From positions 1-7,962 of the forward strand of contig JAIWOE010000170.1 of NCBI GenBank assembly GCA_020217165.1: a stretch of 7,962 bases of DNA, written 5' to 3'. The notes under the pieces are model-generated. The model did no database searches, was not told where the DNA came from, and saw nothing but the letters and a program-made list of their open reading frames with translations. Origin of the DNA: Desulfovibrio sp. Lineage in GTDB: Bacteria; Desulfobacterota; Desulfovibrionia; Desulfovibrionales; Desulfovibrionaceae. Positions within the stretch are counted from its first letter, which is position 1; the number at the start of each line of letters is the position of its first letter. Shown piece after piece: positions 1 through 4,840 of this stretch. The translations under genes and the position numbers were made by a program.

Positions 1-369
1 AGCGAGCGCCTGGCCGCCTGCATGCAGTCCATCCCCGCCACCGGTGCCAGGGCCCTGGACCGCTGGGTGCAGATTGGCAGCTGCGCCGGCGAAAAGCATT
101 TGTTGGTGCCCCAGGTGGCGTTCTGGGTGGAGCGACGCGGCGGCCCCATGGGCTCCGACCGCCCGGCCGGCGTGGTGCTGGATTTCTTTGTGGTCGATGT
201 GCAGGAGCACTCCATTGTCGGCCACTTCCGGTATGCGGAATCCCAGGTCCCCCTTTCCGCCAACCTCCTGACCGTGGACAAATTCCTGGCCCGCAAGGGG
301 CAGTTTGTCCTGGCCACGGACCTTGGCCGCGAAGGCGTGCAGCAGGCCGTGGCAAGGATGGGGCTGTAG
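1..369 (+). CDS. Conserved hypothetical protein, possible lipoprotein (5' end missing)
   Basis: The reading frame is open from the first base of the window to a TAG at 367-369, so only the last 122 residues are seen; the start and any signal peptide lie outside. An internal ATG at 22 could be read as a start, but the frame is open upstream and no ribosome site precedes it. The visible part has an alpha/beta character: a 'LLVPQVAFWVERRGG' strand, 'RPAGVVLDFFVVDV', then 'ESQVPLSANLL' and a C-terminal helix. This resembles, from memory, a family of putative envelope lipoproteins in Deltaproteobacteria with conserved eR.G, PA.V and Q.PLS.NLL positions, function unknown. The hisA start lies 3 bp downstream, so the two are very likely cotranscribed and translationally coupled. 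The family link is my recollection, not a search. Confidence 0.7.
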   Translation, partial: SERLAACMQSIPATGARALDRWVQIGSCAGEKHLLVPQVAFWVERRGGPMGSDRPAGVVLDFFVVDVQEHSIVGHFRYAESQVPLSANLLTVDKFLARKGQFVLATDLGREGVQQAVARMGL

Positions 370-372
370 ACG

Positions 373-1116
373 ATGCAGCTCTTTCCCGCCATCGACCTCA
401 AGGACGGCCGCTGCGTCCGGCTCAAGCAGGGGCTCAAGGATCAGGTGACCGTGTTTTCCGATGACCCGGTGGCCATGGCGCGCCACTGGATCGGCCTGGG
501 CGTCTCCTGGCTGCACCTCGTGGACCTGGACGGCGCTTTTGACGGCGCCCCCCGCAACCGGGGCATCATCGAGGCCATCTGCGCCCTGCCCGGGGCGCCC
601 AAGCTGCAGCTGGGCGGCGGCATCCGCGATCTGGCCACCGCTGCGGCGTATCTGGACGCCGGCGTCACCCGGCTCATCATCGGCACCATGGCCCTCCAGG
701 ACCCCGACGCCTTCAAGGCCCTATGTCAGGCCTTCCCGAGCAAGATCGGCGTGTCCCTGGACGCCGCCGACGGTCGCCTGAAAACCAAGGGGTGGGTTGA
801 GGATGCCGGCCTGACGGTGATGGAGGTCCTGCCCCGCCTGGAAGCCGACGGCGCGGCCTTTCTCATCTATACGGATATCAGCCGCGACGGCATGCACAGC
901 GGGGTGAACTACCCGGCCATGGAAGCCCTGGTGCGCGCCACCACCTTGCCGGTGCTGGCCGCTGGCGGTGTGTCCACCCTGGAGGACCTCAAGACCCTGG
1001 CCCCCCTGGCCCCGCACGGGCTGGAAGGCGTCATCTCCGGCCGGGCCATCTACGAAGGCACCCTGGACGTGGCCGAGGCCCTTGCCTGGCTATCTGCCAG
1101 CAACGAGCGCACCTGA
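373..1116 (+). CDS. hisA: HisA, phosphoribosylformimino-AICAR phosphate isomerase
   Basis: Encodes 247 residues, normal for HisA. The enzyme isomerises the aminoaldose ProFAR to the aminoketose PRFAR, the fourth step of histidine synthesis, in the cytoplasm. It is a (beta/alpha)8 barrel: the N-terminal '[15 protein letters not shown]' carries the catalytic Asp8, and the second-half catalytic Asp130 sits in '[10 protein letters not shown]'. Other family signatures are the phosphate-binding loops 'QLGGGIR' (79-85), 'AAGGV' (196-200) and 'ISGRAIYEG' (221-229), plus 'YTDISRDGM' (166-174). All key residues are present, so it should be active. The ATG follows the upstream stop by 3 bp and has only a weak, distant purine stretch, which suggests translational coupling. 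No other his gene is in the window. A hairpin follows the stop, so hisA probably ends its operon. Dual HisA/TrpF (PriA) activity cannot be judged here. Confidence 0.97.
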   Translation: MQLFPAIDLKDGRCVRLKQGLKDQVTVFSDDPVAMARHWIGLGVSWLHLVDLDGAFDGAPRNRGIIEAICALPGAPKLQLGGGIRDLATAAAYLDAGVTRLIIGTMALQDPDAFKALCQAFPSKIGVSLDAADGRLKTKGWVEDAGLTVMEVLPRLEADGAAFLIYTDISRDGMHSGVNYPAMEALVRATTLPVLAAGGVSTLEDLKTLAPLAPHGLEGVISGRAIYEGTLDVAEALAWLSASNERT

Positions 1117-1139
1117 CGCTGAAAAAAGTTCTGTGGATT

Positions 1140-1172
1140 CGGGGGAACCCTTTCAAATGAAAGGCTCCCCCG
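1140..1172 (+). terminator. Imperfect hairpin, likely terminator of hisA
   Basis: Arms CGGGGGA (1140-1146) and TCCCCCG (1166-1172) pair perfectly, and the stem continues inward through CC/GG and TTTC/GAAA with one mismatch and one bulged C, leaving an AAAT loop. The hairpin starts 24 bp after the hisA stop and lies between two convergent genes. There is no real T-run after it (only CTCTTT at about 1178-1183), and an A-run (1122-1127) lies before it. It may therefore serve the leftward permease gene as well. Confidence 0.6.
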
Positions 1173-1233
1173 AGCACTCTTTGCCAAGGCATTCTGCCTG
1201 GGGGTGCCCCTCCCGGAACTAGATCGGGGCGGG

Positions 1234-2007
1234 TTACAACACTCCCAGCATCAGCCCCGCCGCCAGCCCCAGAAGCATGAAGCCCACCAGACGCCGCACG
1301 GTGTTGAGGGTTATCTTTTTCAACAGCCTGCCTCCAAAAAAGGCGCCCAGAAATGCAGACAGGGTGGCTGCCGCCAGCAGGCCCGCATTGCCGGCCACCA
1401 TTTCCGATCCGGCCAGGCCGGCATAGACGGCCAATCGGGAAACATCCACCACACAGGCCAGCACCACACCCGTGGCGATAAACGCCTCCTTGTGCAACCC
1501 TGCCCCCAGCAAAAAGGCGCTGCGGAACGCGCCCTGGTTGCCGGACAAGCCGCCAAAAAAACCGCTCACCAACCCGCCCACCGGCAGCCAGGCAGCCGAA
1601 TACACCGTACGCGAGCCCTGGGGCCGCAGCTCGCGCAGGGCAAAAAAGGCAATGAGTGCGCCCACCAGCAGCTTGACGGGGGTTACCGCCATGGTTTGCC
1701 CCAGCATGGAATACTCAACCCACGGCGCCAGATGCGCCACCCGCACCAGCACCCATGCTCCGGCCAGGCTGGCCAGCAAGGCCGGGATGCCGAAACGCAG
1801 GGTGACCTTCCAGTCCGCCGCCTTGCCGAACATGGCCAGCTTGAAGCAGTTGTTTGCAAAATGCACCACCGCCGTCAGGGCCACAGCTGTTTCCACTGGA
1901 AAGAATATGGCCATGACCGGCGTGAGCACCGTCCCCAGGCCAAAGCCGGAGAACAACGTCAACCCGGAAACCGCCAGGCTGGCCAGGCAAATAATCAGGT
2001 ATTCCAC
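1234..2007 (-). CDS. TauE/SafE-family membrane permease (sulfite/organosulfur-type exporter family)
   Basis: A 257-residue integral membrane protein with about eight hydrophobic helices, roughly at 3-23, 28-48, 70-91, 109-127, 138-160, 175-195, 205-227 and 236-256. It has the two-fold repeat of the TauE/SafE (former DUF81) family: glycine-rich stretches 'SGFGLGTVLTP' in the first half and 'GGLVSGFFGGLSGNQGAF' in the second, each next to a helix. Family members move sulfite, sulfoacetate or other small anions across the inner membrane, but most are unassigned, so the substrate here is unknown. A sulfur compound is attractive in a suspected sulfate reducer, but that is inference. The start is GTG (2005-2007), chosen because AGGAGG (2013-2018 on this strand) lies 5 nt upstream. 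It is convergent with hisA and divergent from the next operon, so it is probably transcribed alone. Confidence 0.88.
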   Translation of the reverse strand: MEYLIICLASLAVSGLTLFSGFGLGTVLTPVMAIFFPVETAVALTAVVHFANNCFKLAMFGKAADWKVTLRFGIPALLASLAGAWVLVRVAHLAPWVEYSMLGQTMAVTPVKLLVGALIAFFALRELRPQGSRTVYSAAWLPVGGLVSGFFGGLSGNQGAFRSAFLLGAGLHKEAFIATGVVLACVVDVSRLAVYAGLAGSEMVAGNAGLLAAATLSAFLGAFFGGRLLKKITLNTVRRLVGFMLLGLAAGLMLGVL

Positions 2008-2012
2008 CAGAA

Positions 2013-2018
2013 CCTCCT
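2013..2018 (-). promoter_or_regulatory. Shine-Dalgarno site of the TauE/SafE gene
   Basis: Reads AGGAGG on the minus strand, 5 nt before the GTG at 2007. It is a full consensus match and decides in favour of the GTG start. Confidence 0.85.
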
Positions 2019-2149
2019 CGTTGTATGATTACCTTGGCCATAAATAGCACAGTTGTGTGACGATCTCCATATCCATCCGAGTTCACCCGGCAAACGCCTT
2101 GCACTCCAATCAATCCATGTGTAAGGGAGTCTCATTTCCAGACGATGGC

Positions 2150-2155
2150 AAGGAG
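2150..2155 (+). promoter_or_regulatory. Shine-Dalgarno site fixing the TIGR00725 gene start
   Basis: AAGGAG lies 6 nt before the ATG at 2162. It favours this start over an in-frame GTG at 2057, which has no such site and would add 35 residues unlike the family. Confidence 0.8.
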
Positions 2156-2161
2156 AGCCGC

Positions 2162-2680
2162 ATGTCTGAGCCCGTAGCCCGTCCGCCGCGCAACCTTCCA
2201 CGCGTGAGTGTGATTGGCGCGGGCCAATGCGACCCCGCCACCTACGCGGCAGCCTATGCCCTGGGCCAGGGGCTGGCCGGGCTTGGGGTTGCGGTGGTCA
2301 CGGGAGGCCTGGGCGGGGTGATGGAAGCGGCCTCGGCCGGCGCACAATCCCGGGGAGGCCTCACCATTGGCATGCTGCCTGGAACCCGGCGGGAAGACGC
2401 CAACGCGTACGTGGAAGTTCCTGTAGTGACAGGACTATCCCACATGCGAAACGTCCTGGTGGTGCTCAACGGGGATGTGGTTGTGGCAGTGGAAGGGGGC
2501 TGGGGCACACTTTCGGAATTTGCCTTTGCCAGGAAAATGGGTAAGGTGGTTGTGGCCATGGGGAAATGGAGCACGCTCCCGGACGCGATTCCCGCGCAGG
2601 ACGCTGCCTCAGCAGTGGCGCGGGTGCGCGAGACGCTGGGTTCGATGCTCCCAGACTGGGCGCCGCCGCATGCCTGGTGA
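2162..2680 (+). CDS. TIGR00725-type LOG-like Rossmann-fold protein
   Basis: Encodes 172 residues, about the usual length of the TIGR00725 family (related to LOG/lysine-decarboxylase-like proteins and to the Rossmann core of DprA and the molybdenum cofactor carrier protein). Visible motifs in order: the first beta strand and loop 'VSVIGAGQ' (15-22); 'VVTGGLGGVMEAAS' (45-58), the glycine-rich nucleotide-phosphate loop; 'SHMRNVLVV' (93-101), matching the Met/His-x-R-K/N segment of LOG enzymes; and 'EGGWGTLSEF' (111-120), the counterpart of the LOG PGGxGTxxE motif with Glu replacing the first Pro. LOG proteins release free bases from nucleoside 5'-monophosphates; whether TIGR00725 proteins do the same is not established, so I call it nucleotide-binding only. 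It is the first gene of the apparent five-gene operon; the HIT gene starts 19 bp after its stop. Confidence 0.88.
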   Translation: MSEPVARPPRNLPRVSVIGAGQCDPATYAAAYALGQGLAGLGVAVVTGGLGGVMEAASAGAQSRGGLTIGMLPGTRREDANAYVEVPVVTGLSHMRNVLVVLNGDVVVAVEGGWGTLSEFAFARKMGKVVVAMGKWSTLPDAIPAQDAASAVARVRETLGSMLPDWAPPHAW

Positions 2681-2684
2681 CGAC

Positions 2685-2692
2685 GAGGAAGG
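2685..2692 (+). promoter_or_regulatory. Shine-Dalgarno site fixing the HIT gene start
   Basis: GAGGAAGG lies 7 nt before the ATG at 2700. It supports that start over an in-frame ATG at 2670 inside the upstream gene. Confidence 0.75.
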
Positions 2693-2699
2693 TAACCGG

Positions 2700-3236
2700 A
2701 TGGAAGTCTTATGGGCGCCGTGGCGTCTTGACTACATCCTTGGTCCCAAACCTGATGCATGCGTCTTCTGTTTGCCGGCGCACAGGAATGAGGACAGGGA
2801 GCGGCTGGTGCTGCTGCGTGGGCGGCATGCATTTGTCATCATGAACAAATTCCCCTATAACAATGGCCATCTCATGGTGACGCCGTATCGCCATGTCATG
2901 CGGTTGCAGGACTGCAATCGCGACGAGTGCAACGAGATGATGCAGCTGCTGCAAGGCTGCACCAGCATTCTCTGCCAGCACTTCAATCCGCAGGGCGTCA
3001 ACATCGGCCTCAATCTGGGCGAAGCCGCCGGAGCAGGCATCCGCGAGCATCTGCATTTCCACCTCGTGCCTCGCTGGAACGGCGACTCCTCTTTCATGGC
3101 GGTCTTTTCGGAGACTCGGGTCATCCCCGAACATCTCCTCGCGACATATGACAGGTTGGCGCCCAATTTCCATCGTCTGGAAAAGGACCTTTTAGAGGAG
3201 GACCCCACATGCGGTTCATTCAAATTTTCTTCCTGA
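2700..3236 (+). CDS. HIT-family nucleotide hydrolase/transferase, zinc type
   Basis: Encodes 178 residues. The histidine-triad motif is 'HLHFHLVPRW' (117-126): His117, His119 and His121, with His119 in the position of the family's nucleophile that attacks the alpha-phosphate of a nucleotide. 'CVFC' (21-24) with a later His65 fits the zinc site of GalT/Ap4A-phosphorylase-like HIT proteins. 'MNKFPYNNGHLMVTPYRH' (48-65) and 'NIGLNLGEAAGAGIREH' (101-117) are typical strand and phosphate-loop segments. Likely substrates are dinucleoside polyphosphates (such as Ap4A) or adenylated small molecules; the exact one cannot be told. The cytosolic protein lacks a signal peptide. The last 28 bp overlap the start of lapA, so translation is probably coupled. 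The hydrophilic C-terminal tail (about 160-178) is partly dictated by this overlap. Confidence 0.92.
   Translation: MEVLWAPWRLDYILGPKPDACVFCLPAHRNEDRERLVLLRGRHAFVIMNKFPYNNGHLMVTPYRHVMRLQDCNRDECNEMMQLLQGCTSILCQHFNPQGVNIGLNLGEAAGAGIREHLHFHLVPRWNGDSSFMAVFSETRVIPEHLLATYDRLAPNFHRLEKDLLEEDPTCGSFKFSS
3196..3201 (+). promoter_or_regulatory. Shine-Dalgarno site of lapA, inside the HIT gene
   Basis: AGGAGG lies 7 nt before the ATG at 3209 and within the coding end of the HIT gene, supporting a true 28-bp gene overlap. Confidence 0.85.
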
Positions 3237-3556
3237 TCATCCTGATTTTCTTCTTGATGATCATCTACGCCCAGAACATCCAGACCCTGCAGCAGACCAT
3301 TGCCCTTGGCTATGACCTGCACTGGCATGCCTGGACCACCCCGCCACTGAAGCTGTACTTCTTCTTGCTGTTCTTCTTTGTGCTGGGCGCCTTCAGCGTG
3401 TTTTTCCTGCTGGTGTTCGAAACCCTGCGCTTCAAGGCCCAGGCCAGCCGCTACAAGAAGCAGGCTGCCAAGCTGGAAGCGGAAGTGAATTCCCTGCGCA
3501 CCCTGCCCTCCGAAGACGCAGGCTTGGGAGCTCAGGGCGAAGAACACTCCTCCTAG
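3209..3556 (+). CDS. lapA: LapA-domain inner-membrane protein
   Basis: Encodes 115 residues with the LapA (DUF1049) layout: an N-terminal membrane helix (about 3-21, 'FFLIILIFFLMIIYAQN'), a short periplasmic loop (22-46), a second helix (47-70, ending 'FFLLVFETLRFK') and a charged cytoplasmic coiled coil (about 72-97, rich in Lys, Gln, Glu and Leu). The N-in/C-in hairpin and coiled coil match the family, which runs to about 100 residues. In E. coli LapA (YciS) partners LapB in the inner membrane and affects LPS synthesis through FtsH-dependent turnover of LpxC. A LapB-like gene follows after 12 bp, reproducing the E. coli lapA-lapB pair, which is strong context. Start chosen from the consensus ribosome site 7 nt upstream. 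The function is by family and context; not all LapA-domain proteins are tested. Confidence 0.87.
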   Translation: MRFIQIFFLIILIFFLMIIYAQNIQTLQQTIALGYDLHWHAWTTPPLKLYFFLLFFFVLGAFSVFFLLVFETLRFKAQASRYKKQAAKLEAEVNSLRTLPSEDAGLGAQGEEHSS

Positions 3557-3568
3557 CGGAGTATGCCT

Positions 3569-4813
3569 ATGCGCTGGCGGTGGTGGCGATTTCCTTCGGC
3601 AGCCTTGCCGGGCCGGTCCCTGAGGCCAGCCATCGCCACGCCGCGGCAGTGGGGTGATCCTTCTGGTGCAGCCGGCGAGACCTCGTCGGCTGCACCCATC
3701 ACCGCCTTCCCCATTCCTTCCCATGATGATCTCCAGGCCGTGCAGGACGAGCTGGCCCGCATGCTCACCCTGGACCCGGCCGCCATAGAACCCTGCTTTG
3801 CCCTGGCCGATCTGCACCGCGCCCAGGGTGACCCCCAGCGGGCCTTGACCGTGCGTCGCCGCCTGGCCCCCCGCCCAGGACTGGACAAGGGGCAGCGTGC
3901 CCGCCTGCATTACGAAATGGGCCGCGACCTCCTGCGCCTGGGCGAACCTGCCAAAGCCATGGAGGCCTTTGAGCTTGCCCAGTTGATTCTCCCCCGCAAC
4001 GAAGCCGTGCGTCTGGCCATGGCCCACTGCAGCCTGCAGCTTGGCAAGGCCAGGGAGGCAGCCAAACTGTTTGCAGAGATAGGACGCAAGGATTTGCAGG
4101 CCCATGCCCTGGCCCGCTACGCCCAGGCCCTGCTGCTGGATGGAGAATGTTCCCATGCCCGCCGCCAGGCGTCCCGCGCCGCGGCCCTGGCCCCGACCCT
4201 GCCCGAGGGATGGCTGGTGCTGGTGCGGGAGGCCGCCGCGTCCCGCCATTGGAAACGCCTGGCCCTGCAGTTGCGCAAGGGCCTGGAGGCGATCCCCCCC
4301 CGGTTGCGTTTTGTGCTGCTGGAGGCCCTGCTCAATCCGGAGTCGCCCTGGCATGATCCTGGCAATCCCCCTCCGCTGCGTCCCTGCTGCCTGGGGCCCG
4401 CCAGCGTCTCCGATCGCGTCCATCCTGCCGCCAACCCCCTGCGATCCCAAGCGGAAGTGGTATTGGACATCATGATGGCCCAGGATGCCCCGGCGCCGCT
4501 TGATGCGGTGCTGTGCCACCTTGTGGCCTGCCTGTGCCGGGCCGGCAACCTGCAAGACACCGCCCAGGCCTGGCTGGAAAAGGCCCTGGTCCTGGACCCC
4601 ACCTTCTGGCGCGCGCGCGTGGAGCTGGCCGCCCTGGTGCTACCGCGGCAGGGGCTGGAGGGAGAATTCCACGACTCCATGCATGTCCTCTTCTCCCTGC
4701 TGGCCGCCCAACCGCGTTTCTGCTGCGCCGCCTGCGGCCACCGGACCCACGTCCTGTTCTTCCAGTGCCCTCGCTGCCAAAGCTGGCGGCGCATCCAGTG
4801 CTGCCTGCACTAA
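3569..4813 (+). CDS. lapB: LapB-like TPR protein with C-terminal rubredoxin-type zinc ribbon
   Basis: Encodes 414 residues (E. coli LapB/YciM is 389). From about residue 50 it is all-helical with tetratricopeptide-like repeats; 'AAIEPCFALADLHRAQGD' followed by a second repeat with 'LHYEMGRDLLRLG' aligns with the start of the E. coli TPR array. At the C-terminus, CxxC (386, 389), ten residues, CPRC (400, 403) and Trp406 have exactly the spacing of the LapB rubredoxin-like domain. E. coli LapB is anchored by an N-terminal helix and directs LpxC to FtsH, limiting LPS synthesis. Oddity: the first 50 residues here are Arg/Trp/Pro-rich with no membrane helix, although the -1-type frame across the same bases encodes a hydrophobic run (see findings). 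ATG 3569 was chosen because GGAG (3558-3561) lies 7 nt before it; ATG 3563 would sit only 1 nt from it. MutS follows after 27 bp. Confidence 0.83.
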   Translation: MRWRWWRFPSAALPGRSLRPAIATPRQWGDPSGAAGETSSAAPITAFPIPSHDDLQAVQDELARMLTLDPAAIEPCFALADLHRAQGDPQRALTVRRRLAPRPGLDKGQRARLHYEMGRDLLRLGEPAKAMEAFELAQLILPRNEAVRLAMAHCSLQLGKAREAAKLFAEIGRKDLQAHALARYAQALLLDGECSHARRQASRAAALAPTLPEGWLVLVREAAASRHWKRLALQLRKGLEAIPPRLRFVLLEALLNPESPWHDPGNPPPLRPCCLGPASVSDRVHPAANPLRSQAEVVLDIMMAQDAPAPLDAVLCHLVACLCRAGNLQDTAQAWLEKALVLDPTFWRARVELAALVLPRQGLEGEFHDSMHVLFSLLAAQPRFCCAACGHRTHVLFFQCPRCQSWRRIQCCLH

Positions 4814-4840
4814 CGCCATGCCCAGCCCTGCCGCACCCAC

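Larger units (their letters stand above)
2008..2161. promoter_or_regulatory. Divergent intergenic control region
   Basis: This 154-bp non-coding stretch separates the leftward permease from the rightward TIGR00725–mutS operon, so promoters for both should lie here. It is more AT-rich than the flanking genes. I see no convincing -35/-10 pair: rightward, TTGCAC (2099-2104) precedes TGTAAG (2120-2125) with only a 15-bp spacer; leftward, a TATTTA-like box overlaps about 2041-2046. A small dyad CACA-GT-TGTG (2048-2057) could be an operator half-site pair, but it is short. The presence of promoters is inferred from gene orientation. Confidence 0.45.

Noticed and set aside
1182..1191. Palindrome TGCCAAGGCA after hisA
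   Set aside because: A 10-bp palindrome this short is common by chance and is too tight to form a hairpin; the adjacent larger hairpin explains termination.
1204..2028. 274-codon plus-strand frame opposite the TauE/SafE gene
   Set aside because: The minus strand encodes a convincing eight-helix protein with a consensus ribosome site; the plus frame is Gln/His/Arg-rich and featureless.
2034..2050. Sigma-54-like TTGGCCATAAATAGCAC
   Set aside because: The spacing between GG and GC is one base shorter than the -24/-12 consensus requires, and the -12 element is poor.
2057..2161. Longer start (GTG 2057) for the TIGR00725 protein
   Set aside because: The added 35 residues do not resemble the family and a good AAGGAG site precedes the ATG at 2162.
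2855..4555. 566-codon open frame on the minus strand across HIT, lapA and lapB
   Set aside because: It is antisense to three genes with clear family motifs, is rich in Gly/Gln/His/Arg as expected of a GC-rich shadow frame, and shows no domain I recognise.
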